This document shows, one piece after another, positions 33,596-41,972 of a DNA stretch of 64,000 bases. This DNA is from Streptomyces pyxinae. Its GTDB lineage: Bacteria > Actinomycetota > Actinomycetes > Streptomycetales > Streptomycetaceae. The position numbers and the translations under genes were made by a program. Below the pieces are notes generated by a model. The model saw only the letters and a list, made by a program, of their open reading frames with translations, was not told the origin of the DNA and did not search any database. The DNA lies in NCBI RefSeq assembly GCF_024756275.1, contig NZ_JANUGQ010000019.1:1-64000 (forward strand), given 5' to 3'. Position 1 is the first letter of the stretch; every line of letters begins with the position of its first letter.

Positions 33596-34882
33596 GTGGC
33601 ACGCATCGGTGATGGCGGCGACCTGCTCAAGTGCTCGTTCTGCGGCAAGAGCCAGAAGCAGGTGAAGAAGCTCATCGCGGGCCCCGGTGTGTACATCTGC
33701 GACGAGTGCATCGACCTCTGTAACGAGATCATCGAGGAGGAGCTCGCGGAGACGAGCGAGGTGCGGTGGGAAGAGCTTCCCAAGCCCCGCGAGATCTACG
33801 AGTTCCTGGAGGGGTACGTCGTCGGCCAGGAGCCGGCCAAGAAGGCCCTCTCCGTCGCGGTGTACAACCACTACAAGCGCGTCCAGGCCGGTGAGACCGG
33901 CGGCGGGCAGGGCCGAGACGAGGCCATCGAACTGGGCAAGTCCAACATCCTGCTGCTGGGCCCCACCGGCTCCGGCAAGACGCTGCTGGCCCAGACACTC
34001 GCCCGGATGCTGAACGTGCCGTTCGCCATCGCGGACGCCACGGCGCTGACCGAGGCGGGTTACGTCGGCGAGGACGTCGAGAACATCCTGCTGAAGCTCA
34101 TCCAGGCCGCCGACTACGACGTCAAGAAGGCCGAGACGGGCATCATCTACATCGACGAGATCGACAAGGTCGCCCGCAAGAGCGAGAACCCGTCGATCAC
34201 CCGCGATGTGAGCGGCGAGGGCGTCCAGCAGGCGCTGCTGAAGATCCTGGAGGGCACCACCGCCTCCGTCCCGCCGCAGGGCGGCCGGAAGCACCCGCAC
34301 CAGGAGTTCATCCAGATCGACACGACGAACGTGCTGTTCATCGTGGGCGGTGCCTTCGCGGGCCTGGAGAAGATCATCGAGTCGCGGGCGGGCGCCAAGG
34401 GCATCGGCTTCGGCGCCACCATCCGCTCCAAGCGCGAGATCGAGGCGACCGACCAGTTCCAGGAGGTCATGCCCGAGGACCTGGTGAAGTTCGGGATGAT
34501 CCCCGAGTTCATCGGCCGGCTCCCGGTCATCACCTCGGTGCACAACCTGGACCGCGAGGCGCTGCTGAAGATCCTGGTCGAGCCGCGCAACGCGCTGGTG
34601 AAGCAGTACCAGCGGCTCTTCGAACTCGACGGCGTGGAGCTGGACTTCGACCTCCCGGCGCTGGAGGCCATCGCGGACCAGGCCATTCTGCGCGGCACCG
34701 GCGCGCGCGGACTACGGGCCATCATGGAAGAGGTCCTCATGCCGGTGATGTACGAGGTCCCGTCCCGCAAGGACGTGGCCCGGGTGGTCATCACCGAGGA
34801 CGTGGTCCACAACAACGTCAACCCGACCCTGGTCCCGCGCATCGTCAAGGACGACGGCGGGCGCCACGAGAAGTCGGCGTAG
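33596..34882 (+). CDS. clpX: ClpX, AAA+ unfoldase subunit of ClpXP
   Basis: A 428-residue hexameric ATPase that recognises degrons and threads proteins into ClpP1P2. The zinc-binding domain has Cys13/Cys16 (CSFC) and Cys35/Cys38 (CDEC). Walker A is GPTGSGKT (residues 122-129) and Walker B is IIYIDEIDK. The pore loop GYVGED, the sensor GGAFAGLE region and the ClpP-contact IGF loop (KGIGFGA) are all present. GTG 33596 follows AAGGGGAAG. It has its own 167-bp upstream region, so it may be transcribed both from there and by read-through. Confidence 0.97.
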   Translation: MARIGDGGDLLKCSFCGKSQKQVKKLIAGPGVYICDECIDLCNEIIEEELAETSEVRWEELPKPREIYEFLEGYVVGQEPAKKALSVAVYNHYKRVQAGETGGGQGRDEAIELGKSNILLLGPTGSGKTLLAQTLARMLNVPFAIADATALTEAGYVGEDVENILLKLIQAADYDVKKAETGIIYIDEIDKVARKSENPSITRDVSGEGVQQALLKILEGTTASVPPQGGRKHPHQEFIQIDTTNVLFIVGGAFAGLEKIIESRAGAKGIGFGATIRSKREIEATDQFQEVMPEDLVKFGMIPEFIGRLPVITSVHNLDREALLKILVEPRNALVKQYQRLFELDGVELDFDLPALEAIADQAILRGTGARGLRAIMEEVLMPVMYEVPSRKDVARVVITEDVVHNNVNPTLVPRIVKDDGGRHEKSA

Positions 34883-34914
34883 CGCGCCAGGTACGGCAGG
34901 CACGACAGGCATGA

Positions 34915-34957
34915 ACGAGGCGGCCGCCCGGTTCACCGAACCGGGCGGCCGCCTCGT
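34915..34957. terminator. Terminator between clpX and the Pro/Gln-rich protein gene
   Basis: A perfect 20-bp stem (34915-34934 with 34938-34957) with a three-base loop, 33 bases after the clpX stop and 42 bases beyond the stop of the converging minus-strand gene. It can act on both. Confidence 0.92.
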
Positions 34958-34998
34958 GTCGTTCACGTCCCCGGGCCGTGATTCCGGGGCCGCCGTGC

Positions 34999-36114
34999 TC
35001 ACTTCTTGACGCGGACGTCCTTGCGGAGCTTGGCGGCGTTCTCGGCGCCCTCGGTGAGGGAGGCGGACCGGCCGGCCATCACCGACGCCACATCGATGTG
35101 GATGGTGTAGGCCAGAGTGCTGTGATCGGCCCAGACACAGAGCGGCATGCTCGCCCCGGAGGGCGCTCCCGCCCCGGTGCCCGAGGACGTGAACCGCATC
35201 TCCTGACACTTCAGGACGGCGGCGTCGCCCAGCCCGGCGGGCTTGAACGACTGCGGGCTGCCGACGAGTTCGGCCTCCTTGTCGCCCGCGGACTCCTTCT
35301 TCATGGAGGCGAACATCGTGTCGACCACCTTCTCGGGGTCGTCGATGGTGCCGTACACCCCGCTGAAGGACACCTGCTTGACGGCGAGCGGGTTGCTCTT
35401 GTCGCCCGACTCGTAGCCGCCGGAGACCTGCACGGCGTTCTTCACGCCCCAGGACTCGGTCTGCTTCATGTCCTCGTCGCTGAAGGCGGACGACTGCTTG
35501 CCGGCCGACTTCTTGTACGCACCGCCGAGCACCGTCTCCGGTGTGACCAGCTTGTGCGGGCCGTCGTCCGCCGCGGCGCTGCCGCCGCCGGCCTTGCCGC
35601 CGCTCAGCAGGAAGAAGGCGCCCGCGCCGACCGCCGCCACCGCGACCACGGCGATCGTCACGATCAGGCCGGTCTTCTTGTTCTTGCCGCCGGCCGGCGG
35701 GAGCGGGGGGAAGCCCCCGGGCGCACCGTAGGGCCCCTGCGGGGGCTGCCCCCAGCCGCCGGGCTGTCCGGGCTGCGGCTGGCCCTGCGGAGGCTGGCCG
35801 GGCTGGCCGGGTTGCGGCTGGCCGTACGCGTCCGGCTGCTGGCCGTAGGGGCCGGGCTGGGGCTGACCGGGCTGGGGCTGACCGTAGGGGCCGGGCTGCT
35901 GACCGTACGGGCCCGGCTGCTGCTGGGGGTAGCCGTAGCCCGGCGCCGGCGGGGTCTGCTGGGGGTAGCCGTAGCCGGGTGCGGGAGCCTGCGGGGCCTG
36001 GCCGTACCCGGGCGCCGGGGCCGCCCCCGGCTGCTGGCCGTAAGGGCCCGGCTGACCGTACGGATTCGGCTGCTGCGGCTGGCCGCCGTACGGACCCGGC
36101 TGCTGGTGACTCAT
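34999..36114 (-). CDS. Pro/Gln/Tyr-rich single-pass anchored protein, unknown function
   Basis: A 371-residue protein. Residues 1-150 are a disordered tail of repeated PGYGYPQQ, GPYGQQP and QPQPGQP units. A KNKK stop-transfer cluster and one hydrophobic helix (TGLIVTIAVVAVAAVGAGAFFLL, about 158-180) follow, then an extracytoplasmic domain of 190 residues with two cysteines. This layout is common among Streptomyces proteins whose external domain senses or binds something at the wall. The length and the Gly/Tyr/Pro tail suggest phase-separating or scaffold behaviour, but this is inference. ATG 36114 has GGGGGACG upstream. It is divergent from valS. Confidence 0.72.
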   Translation of the reverse strand: MSHQQPGPYGGQPQQPNPYGQPGPYGQQPGAAPAPGYGQAPQAPAPGYGYPQQTPPAPGYGYPQQQPGPYGQQPGPYGQPQPGQPQPGPYGQQPDAYGQPQPGQPGQPPQGQPQPGQPGGWGQPPQGPYGAPGGFPPLPPAGGKNKKTGLIVTIAVVAVAAVGAGAFFLLSGGKAGGGSAAADDGPHKLVTPETVLGGAYKKSAGKQSSAFSDEDMKQTESWGVKNAVQVSGGYESGDKSNPLAVKQVSFSGVYGTIDDPEKVVDTMFASMKKESAGDKEAELVGSPQSFKPAGLGDAAVLKCQEMRFTSSGTGAGAPSGASMPLCVWADHSTLAYTIHIDVASVMAGRSASLTEGAENAAKLRKDVRVKK

Positions 36115-36271
36115 GAAAGGCGTCCCCCATCTGGCGTCTGAAAGCATCGCGACGCTCATGTGCTTTCCGTATGAGCGCTCGCACATCCTGTCCGAAGCGC
36201 CGTGCGCGCGGGACGCCGGGGGCCGTACCGTTACCGAACTATCCCGTTTCAGTGCGCCGCCGCGGCACCCC

Positions 36272-36277
36272 TAAACT
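36272..36277 (+). promoter_or_regulatory. -10 element of valS, likely leaderless
   Basis: TAAACT ends exactly seven bases before the valS GTG at 36285, and no Shine-Dalgarno sequence is present. Transcription should start at or near the G of GTG. No T-box leader is possible with this geometry. Confidence 0.55.
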
Positions 36278-36284
36278 GTCCCCC

Positions 36285-38906
36285 GTGACCGACAACACTC
36301 AGCAGCCGCCAGCATCCGCCCCCGACCTGCCGACCCAGTACGCGCCGGCCGACGTAGAGGGGCAGCTGTACGAGCGCTGGGTGGAGCGGGGCTACTTCGA
36401 CGCGGACGCGGCGAGCGACAAGCCCCCGTACACCGTCGTCATCCCGCCGCCGAACGTCACCGGCAGCCTCCACCTGGGCCACGCCTTCGAGCACACGCTG
36501 ATCGACGCCCTCACCCGCCGCAAGCGGATGCAGGGGTACGAGACGCTGTGGCAGCCCGGCATGGACCACGCCGGCATCGCCACGCAGAACGTGGTCGAGC
36601 GCGAGCTCGCCAAGGAGGGCAAGTCCCGCCACGACCTGGGCCGTGAGGCGTTCACCGAGCGGGTCTGGCAGTGGAAGGCCGAGTCCGGCGGCCAGATCTC
36701 CGGCCAGATGCGCCGCCTCGGTGACGGCGTCGCCTGGTCCCGGGAGCGCTTCACCATGGACGAGGGCCTCTCCAAGGCCGTCGGCACCATCTTCAAGAAG
36801 CTCTACGACGACGAGCTGATCTACCGCGCCGAGCGGATCATCAACTGGTGCCCGCGCTGTCTCACCGCCATCTCGGACATCGAGGTGGAGTACCAGGACG
36901 ACGACGGCGAGCTGGTCTCCATCCGGTACGGCGACGGGGACGCCGCCATCGTCGTCGCCACCACCCGCGCCGAGACGATGCTCGGTGACACCGCCGTCGC
37001 CGTCCACCCGGACGACGAGCGCTACCGGCACCTGGTCGGCACCGAGATCGAGCTGCCGCTGACCGGCCGCCGGATCCCGGTCGTCGCGGACGAGCACGTG
37101 GACCCGGAGTTCGGCACCGGCGCCGTCAAGGTGACGCCCGCCCACGACCCGAACGACTTCGAGATCGGCCGCCGCCACGACCTGCCCAACCTGGCGGTCA
37201 TGGACGAGCACGCCATCATCACCGCGCACGGCCCGTTCCAGGGACTGGACCGGCTGGAGGCGCGCGGCGCCATCGTCGCCGCCCTGCGCGCCGAGGGCCG
37301 GATCGTGGCCGAGAAGCGCCCGTACACCCACTCGGTGGGGCACTGCTCGCGCTGCAAGACCACCATCGAGCCCCGGCTGTCGATGCAGTGGTGGGTCAAG
37401 GTCGGCCCGCTCGCCCAGGCCGCCGGCGACGCGGTCCGGGACGGCCGCGTCACCATCCACCCGCAGGACATGGCCAAGCGGTACTTCGACTGGGTCGACA
37501 ACCTCCACGACTGGTGCATCTCGCGCCAGCTCTGGTGGGGTCACCGCATCCCCGTCTGGTACGGCCCGGAGGGCGAGGTCGTCTGCGTCGGCCCCGACGA
37601 GGAGCCGCCCACCGGCGAGGGCTGGCACCAGGAGACCGACGTCCTGGACACCTGGTTCTCCTCCGGCCTCTGGCCGTTCTCCACCCTCGGCTGGCCGGAG
37701 CGGACCCCGAGCCTGGAGAAGTTCTATCCGAACTCCGTCCTGGTCACCGGCTACGACATCCTCTTCTTCTGGGTCGCCCGGATGATGATGTTCGGTCTGT
37801 ACGCGATGGACGGCACCCCGCCGTTCCACACCATCGCCCTGCACGGCATGGTGCGCGACCAGAACGGCAAGAAGATGTCCAAGTCCTTCGGGAACGTGGT
37901 CAATCCGCTGGACTGGATGGACAAGTACGGCTCCGACGCGCTCCGTTTCACACTGGCGCGCGGCGCCAACCCGGGCATCGACGTGCCGATCGGCGAGGAC
38001 TGGGTCCAGGCGTCCCGGAACTTCGCCAACAAGCTGTGGAACGCCACCCGGTTCGCGCTGATGAACGGCGCCACCGTGGAGGGGCCGCTGCCGTCGCCCG
38101 AGCGGATGACCGCCACCGACCGCTGGATCCTGTCGCGGCTCAACACCACGGTCGCGGAGGTGGACGCGTACTACGAGGACTACCAGTTCTCCAAGCTGTC
38201 GGAGGGCCTCTACCACTTCGCCTGGGACGAGGTCTTCGACTGGTACGTCGAACTCTCCAAGACCACCTTCTTCGAGGGCGGCGAGCAGGCGAAGGTCTCC
38301 GCCCGGGTCCTCGGTGAGGTCCTGGACGTGATGCTCCGGCTGCTGCACCCGGTGGTCCCGTTCGTCACCGAGACCCTCTGGACCTCGCTCACCGGCGGTG
38401 AGTCGCTGGTGATCGCGGACTGGCCGGCCGACAGCGGCTTCCGGGACGAGGCCGCCGAGCGGGAGATCGAGCTGGTCCAGCGGGTCGTCACCGAGGTCCG
38501 CCGGTTCCGCTCGGACCAGGGGCTCCAGCCCGGCCAGAAGGTCCCGGCCCGGCTCGACCTGACGGGCACGGCGCTGGCGCCGCACGAGGCGGCCATCCGC
38601 CAGCTGCTGCGCCTCCAGCCGGAGGGCGAGGGCTTCCACGCCACCGCCTCGCTGCCGGTGGCGGGCGCCACCGTCGCGCTCGACCTGTCCGGCACCATCG
38701 ACGTGGCGGCCGAGCGCAAGCGGCTCGCCAAGGACCTGGCCGCCGCCGAGAAGGAGAAGCAGCAGGCCACCGCCAAGCTGGGCAACGAGGCGTTCCTCGC
38801 CAAGGCGCCGGACCAGGTGGTGGAGAAGATCCGCACCCGGCTGGCCAAGGCGGACGAGGACATCGCCCGCATCGAGAACCAGCTCGCCGGGCTGCCCCAG
38901 GGCTGA
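36285..38906 (+). CDS. valS: Valyl-tRNA synthetase
   Basis: Charges tRNA-Val and edits mischarged threonine. The 873-residue class I enzyme has the HIGH-type motif HLGH (residues 63-66, NVTGSLHLGHAFEH), the CP1 editing domain (about 190-340, with TRAETMLGD), the KMSKS loop (530-534), the anticodon-binding helical bundle and a C-terminal coiled coil (about 810-870) that contacts the tRNA elbow. GTG 36285 is the start because the upstream frame is non-conserved and a -10 sits at -7, giving a leaderless message. ValS conventionally sits between clpX and folC in Streptomyces; here the accessory island at 39-44 kb separates it from folC. Confidence 0.97.
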   Translation: MTDNTQQPPASAPDLPTQYAPADVEGQLYERWVERGYFDADAASDKPPYTVVIPPPNVTGSLHLGHAFEHTLIDALTRRKRMQGYETLWQPGMDHAGIATQNVVERELAKEGKSRHDLGREAFTERVWQWKAESGGQISGQMRRLGDGVAWSRERFTMDEGLSKAVGTIFKKLYDDELIYRAERIINWCPRCLTAISDIEVEYQDDDGELVSIRYGDGDAAIVVATTRAETMLGDTAVAVHPDDERYRHLVGTEIELPLTGRRIPVVADEHVDPEFGTGAVKVTPAHDPNDFEIGRRHDLPNLAVMDEHAIITAHGPFQGLDRLEARGAIVAALRAEGRIVAEKRPYTHSVGHCSRCKTTIEPRLSMQWWVKVGPLAQAAGDAVRDGRVTIHPQDMAKRYFDWVDNLHDWCISRQLWWGHRIPVWYGPEGEVVCVGPDEEPPTGEGWHQETDVLDTWFSSGLWPFSTLGWPERTPSLEKFYPNSVLVTGYDILFFWVARMMMFGLYAMDGTPPFHTIALHGMVRDQNGKKMSKSFGNVVNPLDWMDKYGSDALRFTLARGANPGIDVPIGEDWVQASRNFANKLWNATRFALMNGATVEGPLPSPERMTATDRWILSRLNTTVAEVDAYYEDYQFSKLSEGLYHFAWDEVFDWYVELSKTTFFEGGEQAKVSARVLGEVLDVMLRLLHPVVPFVTETLWTSLTGGESLVIADWPADSGFRDEAAEREIELVQRVVTEVRRFRSDQGLQPGQKVPARLDLTGTALAPHEAAIRQLLRLQPEGEGFHATASLPVAGATVALDLSGTIDVAAERKRLAKDLAAAEKEKQQATAKLGNEAFLAKAPDQVVEKIRTRLAKADEDIARIENQLAGLPQG

Positions 38907-38964
38907 CGCCCCGGGCGGCGCCGTACGAGTCCGCACCGCGCCCGCGTCCCTGGGTTCCGCGTCC

Positions 38965-38999
38965 CGCCCGTGCCCCCGGTTTCCGCCGGGGCACGGGCG
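38965..38999 (+). terminator. valS terminator
   Basis: A 14-bp stem with one bulged C (38965-38979 with 38986-38999) lies 59 bases after the valS stop; the converging EF-hand gene begins its stop at 39078. Confidence 0.75.
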
Positions 39000-39077
39000 T
39001 CGCGCTGTCCGCCGGTCCCGGCCGGGTGGTTCGCCTCCGGGCGCAGGCGCGGACGCCGGGTGCCGGGCCCCGTGGGG

Positions 39078-40547
39078 TCAGGGCCGGCCGAGGAGCTGGG
39101 CGCCGGCGGCGGAGCGGGAGCGGGCGGTGAAGTACTCGGTGAAGCCCCGGACGAACTCCTCCTCGGTGAGCCGCCCGTCGCCGTCCGCGTCCAACTGCCG
39201 GAAGCCGTGGTTCACTTCGGCGGGATGTACCCGGGAGCCGCCGAACACGGCCCGGTACTCGTCCAGACAGAGATGACCGCTGCCGTCGGTGTCGGCGGCG
39301 CGGAACATGGCCCGTACGGCGACGCCGAGGCCGCCGTCCAGATAGCGCGGGTCGCGGTCGCAGCCGGCCAGGGTGGCCCGGGTGAACTCGGCCCGGCTGA
39401 CCCGTCCGTCGCCGTCGGTGTCCATGGCCGACCGGATCTGCTCCCACCAGGTGTCGAAAGCGGCCCGCACCCCGGCCTCCCGCTCCTCGGTCAACTCCAG
39501 CTGCCAGCAGACGTTGTGGGCCATCGCCGCCAGGTCGCGGGCGTCGATCCAGCCGTCCCCGGTCTGGTCCAGCACCTGGTCGAAGAAGGCGTCCAGCCGG
39601 GGCGGCCGGGCATCCCGGCGCAGCAGCCGACGGGCCGATGGACCGCGCCCGGAACGCTGGGCCGGCAGGCGGACCGCGCCGCCCGGCAGGGTACTGTCCG
39701 GCCGGGGGCCGTCCGGCGGAGTGCGGTAGCGCACCCGGTCGGGCATCCGGACCATCACCCGGCGCAGCCCGTGGTGGAGGACGCGGGAGAGCAGCCGGGC
39801 GCCCGGACCGCACCGGAGCCCGAACCGCTTCCGGAAGGCGGGCGGCAGGTCCGCCACGGTCAGCGCGGTCACCGTCCGGGCGATCAGCGCCCGCACCGCC
39901 GGCCATGCCGGGCCCAGGAACCGGAGCCGCCGGGGCCGGGGCGCCTCCCGGAGGATGCCGAAGAGCAGATACGTCACGGCCTCCCCGTACTCCAGCTCCT
40001 CCCGCACCATCCGGTCGATGTACCCGGGTACGGCTCCGGCGTCGGGCGGGAACACCTCGGGCGGCAGCCCGAACTCCGCGCAGACGGCCCGGAACTCCCG
40101 GTACATCAGGTCCAGTTCGGCGGGTGGCAGCGGGTCGCCCGACAACTCCCGCATGGCGACGATCGATTCGTACAGGGTGACCAGCACCCAGGCCCGCACC
40201 GTCGGGTCCCCGGCGGTGAACGGACGGCCGCCGGGGCCGGTGCCGTGGATGCGCCGGTGGGTCCGGTCCAGCCGGGCGATCTCGCGGCGCAGGCTCTCCC
40301 GGTCGGCGAAGAACAGCCGTCTGCCGCTGTCCATGGTGTGCTGCATCCGCCGCCACGGATGGGCCCGGTAGGTGGAGCGGTGCTCCATCCCGGCGCCGAC
40401 GGCGGGGTGCGCCGCCTGGAGCACCAGCAGCCGCCAGGCCACCAATGCGATGCGCCACTCCGCGAGGTTCCGCCGCAGCGGTGAGCCGGGCCCGGGCAGG
40501 CCGGCGCCGGCGGGACTGGGCTGCCGGGGTTCTTCGGTGGAGGACAT
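39078..40547 (-). CDS. MpaB-like (DUF2236) protein fused to a four-EF-hand domain
   Basis: A 489-residue protein with two parts. The N half (about 30-310) is of the DUF2236/oxygenase MpaB type: LVAWRLLVLQAAHPAVGAGMEHRS, HPWRRMQHTM and GDPTVRAWVLVTLYES, with the conserved histidines expected to bind haem or metal. The C half holds four EF-hand loops: DQTGDGWIDARD (327-338), DTDGDGRVSRAE (376-387), DTDGSGHLCLDE (419-430) and DADGDGRLTEEE (453-464), as in calerythrin-like proteins. All four have the 1-3-5-12 ligand pattern or nearly so. GGGAG precedes ATG 40547. No partner gene is seen. Calcium control of an oxygenase-like activity is inferred. Confidence 0.82.
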   Translation of the reverse strand: MSSTEEPRQPSPAGAGLPGPGSPLRRNLAEWRIALVAWRLLVLQAAHPAVGAGMEHRSTYRAHPWRRMQHTMDSGRRLFFADRESLRREIARLDRTHRRIHGTGPGGRPFTAGDPTVRAWVLVTLYESIVAMRELSGDPLPPAELDLMYREFRAVCAEFGLPPEVFPPDAGAVPGYIDRMVREELEYGEAVTYLLFGILREAPRPRRLRFLGPAWPAVRALIARTVTALTVADLPPAFRKRFGLRCGPGARLLSRVLHHGLRRVMVRMPDRVRYRTPPDGPRPDSTLPGGAVRLPAQRSGRGPSARRLLRRDARPPRLDAFFDQVLDQTGDGWIDARDLAAMAHNVCWQLELTEEREAGVRAAFDTWWEQIRSAMDTDGDGRVSRAEFTRATLAGCDRDPRYLDGGLGVAVRAMFRAADTDGSGHLCLDEYRAVFGGSRVHPAEVNHGFRQLDADGDGRLTEEEFVRGFTEYFTARSRSAAGAQLLGRP

Positions 40548-40704
40548 GGGCCGCTCCCTCGGTTCGCACGGACCGGGCCGCCCGCCGGTCACCGGGCGGC
40601 CGGGTGGTGGCCCGACCGTAGGCGGCGGGACGGTGCCGAGGGGCGGGAGCGGCGTACATGTCATCCGATGAGGTGACGGCCGGGGCCGGGACGGCCGGCG
40701 GTAC

Positions 40705-40746
40705 GGCCCCGGCCCGTGCCCCGCGAGGGGGACACGGACCGGGGCC
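40705..40746 (-). terminator. Terminator of VOC gene
   Basis: An imperfect long stem GGCCCCGGCCCGTG.CCCC with GGGG.CACGGACCGGGGCC lies about 40 bases beyond the minus-strand VOC stop. Confidence 0.65.
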
Positions 40747-40783
40747 GGCCGGAGCGGGCGGGGCGCCCGAGCGGATCGTCCGC

Positions 40784-41191
40784 TCAGCCCTGGACGGCCG
40801 CCGGGTCCATCCACATGATCTCCCAGGTGTGGCCGTCCGGGTCGTCGAAGGCCCGGCCGTACATGAAGCCCATGTCCTGGGTCTTGCCGGTGGCCGTACC
40901 GCCGGCCGCGATCGCCCGGTCCACCAGTTCGTCCACCTTCTCGCGGCTCTCGGCGCTCAGACAGAGCAGCACCTCGCTGGTGGTGGTCGCGTCCGCGATC
41001 GTCTTCTCGGTGAAGTCGGCGTACCGCGTCCTGGCGAGCAGCATCACCACGATGGTGTCGCTGACCACCACGGCGGCACAGTCGTCCGTGGTGAACTGCG
41101 GGTTGATGGTGTAGCCGAGCTCCGTGAAGAACTTCTTCGACACCTCGACGTCGTTCACCGGAAGGTTCGGGAAGATCATCTGCTGGTACAT
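40784..41191 (-). CDS. VOC-family (glyoxalase/bleomycin-resistance fold) protein
   Basis: A 135-residue single-module vicinal-oxygen-chelate protein of the type often annotated as a glyoxalase or extradiol dioxygenase. It begins MIFPNLPVNDVEVSKKFFTELG, has ADATTTSEVLLCLSAESREKVDELV and ends DPDGHTWEIMWMDP with the metal glutamate in HTWEIMW. The first beta-alpha-beta module lacks an obvious histidine ligand, so enzymatic activity is doubtful and a binding role is possible. ATG 41191 has a weak ribosome site. It lies upstream of the EF-hand gene on the same strand with a terminator between them. Confidence 0.85.
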   Translation of the reverse strand: MYQQMIFPNLPVNDVEVSKKFFTELGYTINPQFTTDDCAAVVVSDTIVVMLLARTRYADFTEKTIADATTTSEVLLCLSAESREKVDELVDRAIAAGGTATGKTQDMGFMYGRAFDDPDGHTWEIMWMDPAAVQG

Positions 41192-41363
41192 GGGGCACCC
41201 GTCGCTTTCGTTCGCCGGAGCGGCCCGGCCGCCCCGTTGTCCACACTGCACCCCTTCAGACCGGGGCACCGCCCGGAACTCATCGCTCCCGGAGCGACCG
41301 GACAGAGAATTCTCGGACGCCTGTTTGTGAAGCCCCCGGGACGAGCGGCGGCCGGGTGGGTCG

Positions 41364-41972
41364 TCAGGGGGTGGCGGGGGCGGTGAGCAGGGTGCGGAGG
41401 GTGTGGCGGAGTGCGGCGTCGGTCGCCGGGGTGCGGCGGCCGGTGATCCCGGAGCGGAAGAGGGCGGCCCCTTCCGCGACCATCACGAACACCTCGGCAC
41501 GGGCCCGGGCGCCCGCCTCGTCCAGCGCCGGGACCTGGCGGCGGACGACCTGGGCGACATGGCCGGCGTACTGGGCGTAGAAGGCGCGGACGGCCTCGGC
41601 GGCGGCCTCGTCGTGGGCCGCCATCGACCACACCTCGGTGAACAGCCGTACCAGCGGCGGGTCGTCGTGGTCGCTCAGCACACTGCTCAGCACCGCCCCC
41701 GGATCGGCGCCGTCGGCGGACGGACCGGTGCGCTCGGCCATCCGGGCGAGCGAGGTGGTGAGCACCCGGTCCAGCAGGGCGGCCAGCAGGTCGGCGCGGG
41801 CCGGGAAGTAGTGCTGGAGGTGGCCGAGGCGCACCCCGGCCTCGTCCGCGACGGCGCGCAGGGTGAGCTGGGCGCCCCCGGAGGCGGAGAGCAGCCGTTC
41901 GGCGGCGTCCAGCAGATCGGCCCGGCGGCGCAGGCCCTTGGCGGTCGGCCCGCCGGCGGGAGCGGCGCTCAT
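41364..41972 (-). CDS. TetR-family transcriptional regulator
   Basis: A 202-residue regulator with the N-terminal helix-turn-helix LTLRAVADEAGVRLGHLQHYF (about residues 36-56) and an all-helical ligand domain. ATG 41972 overlaps the TGA of the upstream reductase-like gene by four bases (ATGA), so the two are translationally coupled. The palindrome at 43209-43224 directly before that gene is the obvious candidate operator, implying repression of its own operon. Ligand unknown, perhaps a metabolite of the partner enzyme. Confidence 0.9.
   Translation of the reverse strand: MSAAPAGGPTAKGLRRRADLLDAAERLLSASGGAQLTLRAVADEAGVRLGHLQHYFPARADLLAALLDRVLTTSLARMAERTGPSADGADPGAVLSSVLSDHDDPPLVRLFTEVWSMAAHDEAAAEAVRAFYAQYAGHVAQVVRRQVPALDEAGARARAEVFVMVAEGAALFRSGITGRRTPATDAALRHTLRTLLTAPATP

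Noticed and set aside
36186..36284. A T-box or other riboswitch ahead of valS
   Set aside because: The -10 element at 7 bases from the start leaves no leader, and valS in Streptomyces is not known to use one.
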